DNA from: UBA7378 sp049611805 | Lineage (GTDB): Bacteria; Pseudomonadota; Alphaproteobacteria; RS24 | Assembly: GCA_049611805.1 (NCBI GenBank) | Contig: JBMZAX010000008.1 | Span: 1 to 64,000, forward strand | Reading direction: 5' to 3' | DNA length: 64,000 bases | Shown here: positions 26,484 through 35,200 of the stretch, one piece after another | How the letters are laid out: each line of letters begins with the position of its first letter | Position numbering within the stretch: the first letter of the stretch is position 1 | Position numbers and translations under genes: made by a program | Notes under the pieces: model-generated | Database searches by the model: none | Told to the model about the DNA's origin: nothing | Seen by the model: only the letters and a program-made list of their open reading frames with translations

Positions 26484-26585
26484 ATGACAGATCTTGTTGA
26501 AGACATTTTGGCGCTGACCGCTCTGTTCGCCATGGGCTATGCGATTTTGCTGTGGGGTACCATTGGCGCGGCACTTGCCGGGTGA
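26484..26585 (+). CDS. Small SOS-controlled membrane peptide, SidA-like candidate
   Basis: 33 aa. A strong Shine-Dalgarno (GGGAGG) lies 8 bases before the ATG. The N-terminus is short and acidic (MTDLVED) and residues 8-33 form one hydrophobic segment with Tyr and Trp in the middle. An exact LexA box overlaps the promoter. In Caulobacter the SOS response induces SidA, a 29-residue inner-membrane peptide that inhibits division through FtsW/FtsN; size, topology and control agree. I do not see enough sequence to prove homology, so the role is inferred. Placed between lolD and dnaE. Confidence 0.65.
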   Translation: MTDLVEDILALTALFAMGYAILLWGTIGAALAG

Positions 26586-26701
26586 AACCTGTTATCCGCT
26601 TCCAAATCCACTTATCCCCTAAATAGCGCGCCCGCGCCATGACAGGATTTCCACATGCCCTAAAATAGCAACCTAATGTGAGTCGTTGCTTAAGGGAAAA
26701 T

Positions 26702-29700
26702 ATGTCGGAACCGGAAATAAACCAGTCAGGTCGTCAGCTCGTGGTGCCGAAATTCATACATTTGCGCGTTCACAGCGCCTATTCACTGCTCGAAGGGGCA
26801 TTGCCGATCAATTTGTTGGCGCGCGCCGCCCAGTCCATGCGCATGCCGGCACTGGCGGTGACCGACCGCAATAATTTGTTCGGCGCGCTGGAATTTTCCG
26901 AAGCCATGGCCGCGCTCGGCATCCAGCCGATTATTGGCACCACTTTGTCGGTCTATTTCGGTGCGGAGGACGAGCCGCCCTACAGCCTTGCGCTGTTGGT
27001 GAAGAACGAAACCGGCTATCGCAATTTGATGGCGCTGGTGAGCGCCGCCCATCTGGAAGACCGCGCGCATGGTGCGGTGGGCATTGATGCCGAATTGCTG
27101 GGGGCGCACAGCGACGGGCTCATTTGCCTGACCGGGGGGCCGGAAGGGCCGGTGAACCGGCATTTGAGTGCCGGACGCGTGAGCCCCGCCGAAGAGGTTC
27201 TTGCGACATTGCAGAGCATATTTTCGGATAATCTCTACATTGAATTGCAACGCTATGCCGATGGCGCACCGGCGGATATTGAAGACGCGCTGGTGCAATT
27301 GGCCTATGCCCGTAATGTGCCGCTGGTGGCGACCAATCAGGCCTATTTTGCCTCCGAAGATGATTATCGCGCGCATGATGCGCTCGTTTGCATTGCCGAG
27401 GGGCGCTATCTCAATGAGGAAGACCGCCGCCGCCTCACGCCCGACCACCGGCTGAAAACCGCCGAGGAAATGGTGGCCTTGTTTGCCGACCTGCCGGAGG
27501 CGCTTGAGAACACGGTGGAGATTGCCCAGCGTTGTGGGTTCCGCCCGACCGAACACAAGCCCATTTTGCCGGCCTTTGCCGAAGGCGACGAGCTGGCCGA
27601 ATTGCGCCGTCAGGCCGAAGAGGGGTTGCGCGTGCGCTTGCAACAAGTGTCTGCCGCGGCACCCGAAGCCGATTATTTTCAACGGCTTGATTTCGAACTG
27701 GACGTTATCGGCAAAATGGGGTTTCCGGGCTATTTTCTAATCGTTGCCGACTTCATCAAATGGGCCAAAGCCCAAGATATTGCCGTCGGCCCCGGTCGCG
27801 GCTCCGGTGCGGGGTCGGTGGTGGCCTGGGCGCTGACGATTACCGACCTTGACCCGTTGCGCTTCAATTTGCTGTTCGAGCGGTTCTTGAACCCCGAACG
27901 TGTTTCGATGCCGGATTTCGATATTGATTTTTGCCAGTCGCGCCGCGATGAGGTGATTTCCTATGTGCAATCGAAATATGGCCGCGATCAGGTGGCGCAG
28001 ATCATCACTTTCGGTAAATTGCAGGCGCGCCTTGTGCTGCGCGATGTCGGGCGCGTTTTGCAAATGCCCCATGGTCAGGTTGACCGCCTCGCCAAGCTAG
28101 TGCCGAACAATCCGGCCAATCCGGTGACGCTGGCGGAAGCGATTGACGAAGAAGAGCGCCTGCGCGAGGCGCGCGACAGTGACCCGCAAGTGGCCGAGCT
28201 GATTTCCATTTCGCTGAAGTTGGAAGGGCTTTACCGCCACGCCTCGACGCATGCCGCCGGTGTGGTGATCGGTGACAGGCCGCTGAACGAGCTGGTGGCG
28301 CTTTATCGTGACCCGAAATCGGACATGCCGGTGACGCAGTTCAATATGAAATGGGTTGAGCGCGCCGGCCTGGTAAAGTTCGATTTTCTGGGGCTGAAAA
28401 CATTGACCGTGCTTGAAAAGGCGGTCGAACTGCTCAAGGGCACGGGCGTTGATATCGACGTCAATAATTTGCCGCTGGATGATGCGGCGACGTTTGAGCT
28501 TTTGGGGCGCGGCGACACGGTCGGCGTGTTTCAGCTGGAAAGTGCCGGCATGCGCGATGTGCTGCGCAAAATGAAGCCGGATGCTTTTGAAGATATTATT
28601 GCACTTGTCGCGCTTTACCGGCCGGGGCCGATGGAAAATATTCCCAAATTTGTGTCGTGTAAAAAAGGCGAAGAAGAGCCCGACTATATGCACCCGTCGC
28701 TGGAGCCGCTATTGGCGGAAACCTATGGCGTGATGATTTATCAGGAGCAGGTGATGCAAATCGCGCAGACGCTTTCGGGCTATTCGCTGGGCGAAGCAGA
28801 CCTTTTGCGCCGCGCCATGGGCAAGAAAATCAAAGCGGAAATGGCGGCCCAGAAAGCCCGCTTCATTGACGGTGCGGTCGCCAATAATGTGGACAAGAAA
28901 AAGGCAGGTCAGATTTTTGATCAGGTCGACAAATTCGCCGGTTACGGGTTCAACAAGAGCCATGCGGCGGGTTATGCGCTCATCGCCTATCAAACGGCCT
29001 ATCTGAAAGCCAATTATCCGGTGGCCTTTTTTGCCGCCTCCATGTCGCTTGATTTCGAGCGCGTCGACAAGCTGGCGGCTTTCAAACAAGACGCCGCCGA
29101 CCGCGACATTGCTGTTTTGAGCCCGAATATCAATAAGTCCGATGTGCAGTTTGCGATTGATGATAATTCGATTTTTTATGCGCTGTCGGCCATTCGCAAT
29201 GTCGGGACGCAAGCCATGCATGAAATTGTAACCAACCGCAGAGAGGGTGGGGCGTTTAAGGATGTGTTTGATTTTGCGCGGCGCGCGGGCGGGCTTGGGT
29301 TGAACCGCAAATTGCTGGAAAACCTGATTGCCGCCGGTGCGCTGGATTGTCTTGAACCCGACAGGGCGCGCCTGAGTGCGGGTGTCGATATGCTGCTGGG
29401 CGAGGCGAATATTGCCCAAAACGACCGCAAAACCCAACAGGAAAACCTTTTCGGCGAAGCGGAAATGGCCGAAAGCGCGGTCTTGCCAAGCGCTGACCCG
29501 TGGTCGGCCATGGACAGGCTGGCGCATGAATTTGATGCTATCGGCTTTTATCTTTCCGGGCACCCGCTTGATGATTATCAAAACGCGATGAAGCGCGCGC
29601 GCATTGTGGCCTTTGCGGATTTGGAAAAGCGGGTCGAAAACGAGTTGATGGTGGCCGGCGTGGTCACGCGCATTGACGAGCGCAGGTCGCAGCGCGGCAC

Positions 29701-30130
29701 GCCTTTCGCCTTTGTTTCGCTGTCGGATGTGACGGGGCAAACGGAAGTGACGGTTTTTTCCGAAGCGCTTTCCGAGGCGCGCGAGTTTCTGGATGTCGGC
29801 GTTTTGATGGTTGCCACCGTCAAGGTTGAGCGCGAAGACGGGCAGATACGCATGATTGCCAACAGCCTGCGCCCGCTCGATCAGGTTATCGGCAATGCTT
29901 CCGAGGGGTTGCGGATATTTGTTGAAAAACCGGAAGCATGTGCGGGGCTTAAAAAGCGCCTGTCGGAGGCGCGCCAAGCCGCGCACAAAACCGGCGGCAC
30001 CGTGTCGCTTGTAATGATGTCGCAAGCCCGCGAGGTGGAATTGCGGTTGGCCGATAATTTCGTCATCACGCCGCGCGTCACAGGCGCCATCAAGGCATTG
30101 CCCGGCGTTCTGCATGTCGAAGAATTATAG
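26702..30130 (+). CDS. dnaE: DNA polymerase III subunit alpha
   Basis: Replicative polymerase catalytic subunit (1142 aa). Order: PHP domain from FIHLRVHSAYSLLEG, polymerase palm with GPGRGSGAGSVVAWAL and the catalytic Asp pair in PDFDIDFCQ, fingers with the YQEQVMQIAQ and GYGFNKSHAAGYALIAYQTAYLKANYP segments, a tandem HhH, and an OB fold near 985-1060 (VAGVVTRIDERRSQRGTPFAFVSLSD). ATG 26702 follows AAGGGA; a GTG at 26678 would add 8 residues. Whether it shares the SOS promoter upstream is open. Confidence 0.98.
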   Translation: MSEPEINQSGRQLVVPKFIHLRVHSAYSLLEGALPINLLARAAQSMRMPALAVTDRNNLFGALEFSEAMAALGIQPIIGTTLSVYFGAEDEPPYSLALLVKNETGYRNLMALVSAAHLEDRAHGAVGIDAELLGAHSDGLICLTGGPEGPVNRHLSAGRVSPAEEVLATLQSIFSDNLYIELQRYADGAPADIEDALVQLAYARNVPLVATNQAYFASEDDYRAHDALVCIAEGRYLNEEDRRRLTPDHRLKTAEEMVALFADLPEALENTVEIAQRCGFRPTEHKPILPAFAEGDELAELRRQAEEGLRVRLQQVSAAAPEADYFQRLDFELDVIGKMGFPGYFLIVADFIKWAKAQDIAVGPGRGSGAGSVVAWALTITDLDPLRFNLLFERFLNPERVSMPDFDIDFCQSRRDEVISYVQSKYGRDQVAQIITFGKLQARLVLRDVGRVLQMPHGQVDRLAKLVPNNPANPVTLAEAIDEEERLREARDSDPQVAELISISLKLEGLYRHASTHAAGVVIGDRPLNELVALYRDPKSDMPVTQFNMKWVERAGLVKFDFLGLKTLTVLEKAVELLKGTGVDIDVNNLPLDDAATFELLGRGDTVGVFQLESAGMRDVLRKMKPDAFEDIIALVALYRPGPMENIPKFVSCKKGEEEPDYMHPSLEPLLAETYGVMIYQEQVMQIAQTLSGYSLGEADLLRRAMGKKIKAEMAAQKARFIDGAVANNVDKKKAGQIFDQVDKFAGYGFNKSHAAGYALIAYQTAYLKANYPVAFFAASMSLDFERVDKLAAFKQDAADRDIAVLSPNINKSDVQFAIDDNSIFYALSAIRNVGTQAMHEIVTNRREGGAFKDVFDFARRAGGLGLNRKLLENLIAAGALDCLEPDRARLSAGVDMLLGEANIAQNDRKTQQENLFGEAEMAESAVLPSADPWSAMDRLAHEFDAIGFYLSGHPLDDYQNAMKRARIVAFADLEKRVENELMVAGVVTRIDERRSQRGTPFAFVSLSDVTGQTEVTVFSEALSEAREFLDVGVLMVATVKVEREDGQIRMIANSLRPLDQVIGNASEGLRIFVEKPEACAGLKKRLSEARQAAHKTGGTVSLVMMSQAREVELRLADNFVITPRVTGAIKALPGVLHVEEL

Positions 30131-30164
30131 CCCGCGCAGGCGTGTAATTTTTGCCAAGTAAAAC

Positions 30165-30193
30165 TTGCACTGAAGCGCATTTTTCCCTATAGC
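30165..30193 (+). promoter_or_regulatory. Promoter of the rpsB-tsf unit
   Basis: TTGCAC (30165-30170) and TATAGC (30188-30193) with an ideal 17-base spacer, about 110 bases before rpsB. The start of transcription should be near 30200. Confidence 0.65.
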
Positions 30194-30199
30194 AGACCC

Positions 30200-30302
30200 A
30201 TTACTCACGCAGGGACAGCCCATTTGCCGGGCGCCTCTTGTGTCGGATATGAGATCTGATGACACCCTGCGGCGGTTTAACGAGAGAAAGGAAGGCAACG
30301 CA
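30200..30302 (+). promoter_or_regulatory. Structured 5' leader of rpsB, possible S2 autoregulatory site
   Basis: About 100 nt of untranslated leader. GCAGGG (30209-30214) can pair with CCCTGC (30265-30270), enclosing a GCCC/GGGC hairpin. S2 is known to repress its own rpsB-tsf mRNA through the leader in E. coli; whether this leader does the same is inference. Confidence 0.3.
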
Positions 30303-31244
30303 ATGGCTCTGCCCGATTATAATATGCGCCAACTGCTTGAAGCAGGCGTACACTTTGGTCACCAAACACATCGCTGGAATCCCAAAATGGCACCGTTCAT
30401 TTTCGGTGAACGCAACGGTATTCACGTAATTGATTTGTCGCAGACGGTTCCGCTGCTGCATCAGGCGCTGGTCGCGGTGCGCGATGTGGTCGCCGGTGGC
30501 GGTCGCGTGCTGTTTGTCGGCACCAAGCGACAGGCGGCCGAGCCGGTGTCGCGCCATGCTTCACAATGCGCGCAGTTTTTCATGAACTCGCGTTGGTTGG
30601 GCGGCACGCTGACCAACTGGCAGACAATTTCGAATTCCATCAAGCGTCTGCGCGATTTGGAAACCATGCTGGACGGCGACGGTGCCGGAGGCCTGACCAA
30701 AAAGGAAATTCTGAACCTGACGCGCGAGCGCGAAAAGCTTGAGCGCGCGCTGGGCGGCATCAAGGAAATGGGCGGTGTGCCTGAGATGATGTTCGTCGTC
30801 GATACCAATAAGGAATCGATTGCGATTGCCGAGGCCAAGACGCTGGGCATTCCCGTGGTTGCCATTCTGGACAGCAATTGCGACCCGGACGGCATTGATT
30901 ATCCGATACCGGGCAATGATGATGCGGCGCGCGCCATTGAACTTTATTGCGACCTGATTTCGAAAGCGGCGATTGCCGGCATTGAAGAGGGCAATATTTC
31001 TTCCGGTGTCGATCTGGGCGCTGCCGAAGAGCCGGGCGTCGAGGCTGTGCTTGAGGAGACCGCCGACGCACCTGCCGAAGCTGTTGCTGAAGCACCTGTC
31101 GAAGCTGTTGCCGAGGCACCCGTTGAGGAAATAGCCGAAGCACCTGCCGCTGAAGAAACCCCGGCGGAAGAAGCACCCGCTGAAGAAACCCCGGCGGAAG
31201 AAGCCGCAACCCCCGATGAAGAGGCTTCCGCCCAAGCCGAATAA
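30303..31244 (+). CDS. rpsB: 30S ribosomal protein S2 with acidic C-terminal extension
   Basis: Primary small-subunit protein. The core (about 1-240) has LLEAGVHFGHQTHRWNPKM, GTKRQAAEPV, NSRWLGGTLTNWQTI and PDGIDYPIPGNDDAARAIELY. The total of 313 aa exceeds the usual 240-260 because of a 70-residue tail rich in Ala, Glu and Pro made of APVEAVAE- and AEETPAEE-type repeats. ATG 30303 follows AAAGGAAG; the longer open frame from 30240 lies in the leader. Confidence 0.97.
   Translation: MALPDYNMRQLLEAGVHFGHQTHRWNPKMAPFIFGERNGIHVIDLSQTVPLLHQALVAVRDVVAGGGRVLFVGTKRQAAEPVSRHASQCAQFFMNSRWLGGTLTNWQTISNSIKRLRDLETMLDGDGAGGLTKKEILNLTREREKLERALGGIKEMGGVPEMMFVVDTNKESIAIAEAKTLGIPVVAILDSNCDPDGIDYPIPGNDDAARAIELYCDLISKAAIAGIEEGNISSGVDLGAAEEPGVEAVLEETADAPAEAVAEAPVEAVAEAPVEEIAEAPAAEETPAEEAPAEETPAEEAATPDEEASAQAE
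31147..31204 (+). repeat. Direct 30-bp repeat in the rpsB tail
   Basis: A 28-base unit beginning CCGCTGAAGAAACC occurs at 31147-31174 and, without mismatch, at 31177-31204 (period 30). It encodes the AEETPAEEA repeats; looser repeats precede it. Slippage could change tail length in frame. Confidence 0.85.
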
Positions 31245-31274
31245 TTTCAACCCTTCAAGCTATGGAGATTTAAC

Positions 31275-32207
31275 ATGGCCGAAATTACAGCGAGCATGGT
31301 GAAGGAATTGCGCGAAGCTTCCGGCGCCGGCATGATGGATTGCAAAACAGCACTGAACGAAAATGATGGCAATATGGAAGCCGCCATTGACTGGCTGCGC
31401 ACCAAAGGCCTTGCCAAAGCAGCGAAAAAAGCCGGACGCGTTGCGGCCGACGGGCTGGTTGGTGTGGTGTCGGGCGGCACGTCGGGCGCTGTCGTAGAGG
31501 TTAATTCCGAGACCGATTTCGTGGCCCGCAATGAAAGTTTTCAGGGCATGGTGACGGATATTTCCGCCATCGCGCTCAATACGGGCGGTGACCATGATGC
31601 TTTGCTGGCGGCTGACTATCCCGGCGCCGATAAAACGGTCGAAGCCCATGTGCAGGAAATGGTCGGCACGATTGGTGAGAATATGACGGTTCGGCGTTCA
31701 AAAACGCTGAGCGTCAGCGATGGCGTCGTCGCCAGCTATATGCACAGTCAGGTCGCTGATGGGCTGGGCAAAATTGGTGTTCTGGTGGCTCTGCAATCGA
31801 CGGGCGACAAGGAAAAACTCGACGCGCTGGGGCGCCAGCTTGCCATGCATGTGGCGGCCACAAACCCGTTGGCGGTAAATGTCGACAGCCTGAACCCCGA
31901 AGACATTGAGCGCGAACGCGCCGTTCTGATTGCCGAAGCCAAGGAAAGCGGCAAGCCGGATGAGATTATTGAAAAAATGGTCGAGGGTCGGTTGCGCAAA
32001 TTCTATGAAGAAGTTGTGCTGACCTCGCAAGTGTTTGTCATTGACGGGGAAACGCGCATTTCCAAAGTGCTGGAAAATGCCGCCGGAGATGTCGGCGCGC
32101 CGGTCGAGTTGACGGGGTTTGCCCGGTTTGAGCTGGGCGAGGGTGTTGACAAGGGCGAGGAAGCCGATTTTGCGGCCGAAGTTGCGGCGGCGGTCAGCAA
32201 CGCCTAG
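31275..32207 (+). CDS. tsf: Translation elongation factor Ts
   Basis: Nucleotide exchange factor for EF-Tu (310 aa). The N-terminal UBA-like domain holds VKELREASGAGMMDCKTAL; the core has SETDFVARNE, the TDFV motif that contacts EF-Tu, followed by two dimerisation-type repeats and a QVFVIDG segment. It follows rpsB by 30 bases, the universal order. Confidence 0.98.
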   Translation: MAEITASMVKELREASGAGMMDCKTALNENDGNMEAAIDWLRTKGLAKAAKKAGRVAADGLVGVVSGGTSGAVVEVNSETDFVARNESFQGMVTDISAIALNTGGDHDALLAADYPGADKTVEAHVQEMVGTIGENMTVRRSKTLSVSDGVVASYMHSQVADGLGKIGVLVALQSTGDKEKLDALGRQLAMHVAATNPLAVNVDSLNPEDIERERAVLIAEAKESGKPDEIIEKMVEGRLRKFYEEVVLTSQVFVIDGETRISKVLENAAGDVGAPVELTGFARFELGEGVDKGEEADFAAEVAAAVSNA

Positions 32208-32279
32208 CAATTTTTGTGTCTCCGACGATAGGGGAATCGCGCCAGACTTCATGGCGTTGATACGCCATAGGAGCAGCGC

Positions 32280-32999
32280 ATGAGCGACGAAACAGAATAT
32301 AAACGTGTCCTGCTGAAGGTTTCCGGCGAGGCGTTGATGGGCGACGGCCAATACGGCATTGACGTCGCCACCGTTGACCGCATCGCCTCGGAAGTCAAAG
32401 ACGCGCTGTCGCTGGGTGTCGAGGTTTGCATGGTGATCGGCGGCGGCAATATTTTCCGCGGACTTTCCGGTGCCGCCGACGGCATGGATCGCGCCAGTGC
32501 CGATTATATGGGCATGCTGGCCACAATCATGAACGCTTTGGCGATGCAAAACGGGCTGGAACGCTTGGGCGTGCCGACGCGGGTGCTGTCGGCCATTCCC
32601 ATGACCAGCGTGTGCGAGCCTTATATTCGCCGCCGCGCCATACGCCATATGGAAAAAGCCCGTGTGGTTATTTTTGCCGCCGGCACGGGCAATCCGTTTT
32701 TCACGACAGATACGGCCGCCGCATTGCGCGCGGCTGAAATGAACTGCGATGCCCTGATGAAGGGCACAAATGTGGACGGTGTTTATTCGGCGGATCCGAA
32801 AACCGACCCGTCGGCGGAGCGCTTCGACCGGCTCAGCTATATTGATGTTCTGACAAAAGATCTTAAGGTGATGGATGCTTCGGCGGTATCGCTGTCGCGC
32901 GAAAACGGCATTCCGATTGTTGTTTTTTCAATCCAGACATCGGGCGGATTTATGAATGTTTTGCGGGGCACTGGCAAAAGCACCGTTGTTCGTGATTAG
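32280..32999 (+). CDS. pyrH: Uridylate kinase (UMP kinase)
   Basis: Phosphorylates UMP to UDP in pyrimidine synthesis. 239 aa of the amino-acid-kinase fold: KVSGEALMG, VVIGGGNIFRG-like MVIGGGNIFRG, ADYMGMLATIMNALA and GTGNPFFTTDTAAALRAAE, then KGTNVDGVYSADP. Just upstream an ATGGCG/CGCCAT hairpin (32251-32268) abuts the AGGAG Shine-Dalgarno and could limit ribosome access. Confidence 0.98.
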   Translation: MSDETEYKRVLLKVSGEALMGDGQYGIDVATVDRIASEVKDALSLGVEVCMVIGGGNIFRGLSGAADGMDRASADYMGMLATIMNALAMQNGLERLGVPTRVLSAIPMTSVCEPYIRRRAIRHMEKARVVIFAAGTGNPFFTTDTAAALRAAEMNCDALMKGTNVDGVYSADPKTDPSAERFDRLSYIDVLTKDLKVMDASAVSLSRENGIPIVVFSIQTSGGFMNVLRGTGKSTVVRD

Positions 33000-33023
33000 A
33001 TTGACGGGCTTGGGGGAAGAAAA

Positions 33024-33578
33024 ATGAGTATTGATCTAGATGATATTGAGCGCCGCATGGAAGGTGCCGTGGGTACGCTGAAAGCCGATCTTGGTGGTTT
33101 GCGGACGGGGCGTGCCAGCGCCAGCCTGCTGGAGCCGATTATGGTTGAGGCCTATGGCCAGCAAATGCCGATTGCCCAGGTCGGCACAATTTCGGTGCCG
33201 GAGCCGCGCATGCTGTCGGTGCAGGTTTGGGATAAGGGACAGGTGGCGCTGGTTGAAAAAGCCATTCGCGAGTCCGGATTGGGGCTGAACCCGATGGCCG
33301 ACGGGCAACTTGTCCGTATACCGCTGCCCGAACTTAACGAAGAACGCCGCGAAGAACTGGTCAAGGTTGCCGGGCGCTATGCCGAGCAGGCGCGTGTCGC
33401 CGTGCGCAATGTGCGCCGCGACGGGATGGATCAGATTAAAAAAAGCGAAAAAGACGGCGACATGTCGCAAGACGACGCCAAGCTGTTTTCCGATGAAGTG
33501 CAGGAAACAACCGACCGTTTCGTCAAGCTGATCGATGAAACGCTGGAGGTCAAAGAAGGCGAGATCCGTCAGGTTTGA
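33024..33578 (+). CDS. frr: Ribosome recycling factor
   Basis: With EF-G splits post-termination ribosomes. 184 aa, standard length: long helical domain with LKADLGGLRTGRASASLLEPIMVEAYG, the small beta domain (PIAQVGTISVPEPRMLSVQVWDKG) and the C-terminal helices (VRRDGMDQIKKSEKDGDMSQDD). It lies between pyrH and uppS as in nearly all proteobacteria. The ATG follows GGGGGAAG. Confidence 0.98.
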   Translation: MSIDLDDIERRMEGAVGTLKADLGGLRTGRASASLLEPIMVEAYGQQMPIAQVGTISVPEPRMLSVQVWDKGQVALVEKAIRESGLGLNPMADGQLVRIPLPELNEERREELVKVAGRYAEQARVAVRNVRRDGMDQIKKSEKDGDMSQDDAKLFSDEVQETTDRFVKLIDETLEVKEGEIRQV

Positions 33579-33593
33579 CCCGCCAAAATAGAT

Positions 33594-34337
33594 ATGGAAC
33601 CCGATGTTGACCATATAGCGCCCGTATCGCACCTCGCCATTGTTATGGATGGAAACGGTCGCTGGGCGCAGCAGCGTAACTTGTCGCGTCAAGAGGGCCA
33701 TGCGGCCGGGGTTGAGACCGTGCGCCGCGCGGTTCGATTTATTAGCGATGCCGGAATTGACTGCCTCACCTTGTTTTCATTTTCGACCGAGAACTGGCAC
33801 CGGCCATCGGTTGAAGTGAAGTTTCTGATGCGCCTGCTCAAGCATTATATTGAGGCGGATTTGGCTGAATTGCACAAAAATGACGTGCGCGTGAAAATTA
33901 TCGGCAAACGGCAGGGTTTGGATGCGCAACTGGTCAAGCTGATCGAACATGCCGAACAGGTAACCGCCGCAAATACGCGCATGCGGTTGCAAATTGCGTT
34001 TAATTACGGCGCGCGCGAGGAAATAGCGGAAGCCGCGGCGCGCTTGGCGGCGCGGGTGGCGAAAGGCGAACTTGATGCCGCCAATATCACGCCGGAACTG
34101 GTCGATGCCGAATTGTCGACGCACGGGCTGCCGGACCCGGATTTGGTCATTCGCACCAGTGGTGAAAACCGCTTGAGCAATTTTTTGCTGTGGCAATGCG
34201 CCTATTCGGAGTTTTATTTCACCGATGTTTTATGGCCCGATTTCGATGCCGCCACCTTGCGCGCCGCGCTTCAGGCCTATCATCGGCGCGAGCGGCGGTT
34301 TGGCCGTGTTGAGCCCGCTTTGAGCAAAACGGACTGA
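33594..34337 (+). CDS. uppS: Undecaprenyl diphosphate synthase (cis-prenyltransferase)
   Basis: Makes the C55 lipid carrier for peptidoglycan and O-antigen. 247 aa. The catalytic VMDGNGRWAQQRNLSRQEGHAAG holds the active-site Asp and phosphate-binding Arg/His; LFSFSTENWHRP and the C-terminal DPDLVIRTSGENRLSNFLLWQCAYSEFYF close the family pattern. It starts 15 bases after frr and 8 bases separate it from cdsA. Confidence 0.97.
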   Translation: MEPDVDHIAPVSHLAIVMDGNGRWAQQRNLSRQEGHAAGVETVRRAVRFISDAGIDCLTLFSFSTENWHRPSVEVKFLMRLLKHYIEADLAELHKNDVRVKIIGKRQGLDAQLVKLIEHAEQVTAANTRMRLQIAFNYGAREEIAEAAARLAARVAKGELDAANITPELVDAELSTHGLPDPDLVIRTSGENRLSNFLLWQCAYSEFYFTDVLWPDFDAATLRAALQAYHRRERRFGRVEPALSKTD

Positions 34338-34345
34338 AACGCGCC

Positions 34346-35197
34346 ATGGCATTTTCCGAACGAGTGAGCAAATTGGGAGATGGCCTGATGCGGCGCGTCT
34401 GGTCGGCGCTTGCCATTTTGCCGCTGGTGCTTCTGGCACTTTGGGCGGGTGGTGTGGCTTTGCTGGTGTTGCTGGCACTTGCCGGCGTTATCATGAGTTA
34501 CGAATGGGTAAGATTGCTTGCCAGCAGCCGACCGCGCCGAGATGCTTTTTTGCTGTCCGGCGCGCTGTTTGCCCTGTTGCTGGTCGCTTACATGGCTTCG
34601 CCCGGTGACGCATTGCGTCTGCTGCTGGTTTTGTCTTTCATTTTGGGCGGCTTGTTCTGGTTTTTCCGCTGGCGCATCACGCCGGTGGTTGGGGGCATGG
34701 TTTATCTGGGCTGGCCGCTTCTGGCGGTTGCGTATTTTCGCGACAGTGCATCGGGCGGTTTTGTGCTTCTGTATATTTTTCTGACCGTCTGGGCGGTTGA
34801 TATATTTGCCATGTTTTCCGGCAAATTATTCGGCGGGCCACGCATGGCACCGCGCATCTCACCCAATAAAACCTGGGCCGGCCTTATGGGGGCCGTGTTC
34901 GGCGCGAGCCTTGTTGCGCTCATCGCCTATTATGCCGCCAATGCGTTGGTTGCGCTGACGCTGGCACTGCCTGTGGTTTTACTGCTGGGCGGTGTGCTGG
35001 CCGTCGTCTCGCAAATGGGGGATTTGTTTGAATCTGCCCTCAAGCGCAAATATGACCTGAAAGATGCCGGGTCTATTTTGCCCGGACATGGTGGTGTGCT
35101 TGACCGTGTTGACGGGCTGATCGGCGCGCTGATTTTTCTGCATTTGATTGTTCTTTTGCGCGGCCAGCCGCCATTGCAATCCATTTTGGTTTGGTGA
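34346..35197 (+). CDS. cdsA: Phosphatidate cytidylyltransferase
   Basis: Inner-membrane enzyme making CDP-diacylglycerol from phosphatidate and CTP. 283 aa with about eight transmembrane helices. The signature lies in SPNKTWAGLMGAVFGA and the terminal SQMGDLFESALKRKYDLKDAGSILPGHGGVLDRVDG, with the metal-binding acidic residues. An in-frame ATG at 34388 (MRRVWSAL) is an alternative start. It is followed by dxr after 3 bases. Confidence 0.96.
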   Translation: MAFSERVSKLGDGLMRRVWSALAILPLVLLALWAGGVALLVLLALAGVIMSYEWVRLLASSRPRRDAFLLSGALFALLLVAYMASPGDALRLLLVLSFILGGLFWFFRWRITPVVGGMVYLGWPLLAVAYFRDSASGGFVLLYIFLTVWAVDIFAMFSGKLFGGPRMAPRISPNKTWAGLMGAVFGASLVALIAYYAANALVALTLALPVVLLLGGVLAVVSQMGDLFESALKRKYDLKDAGSILPGHGGVLDRVDGLIGALIFLHLIVLLRGQPPLQSILVW

Positions 35198-35200
35198 TGC

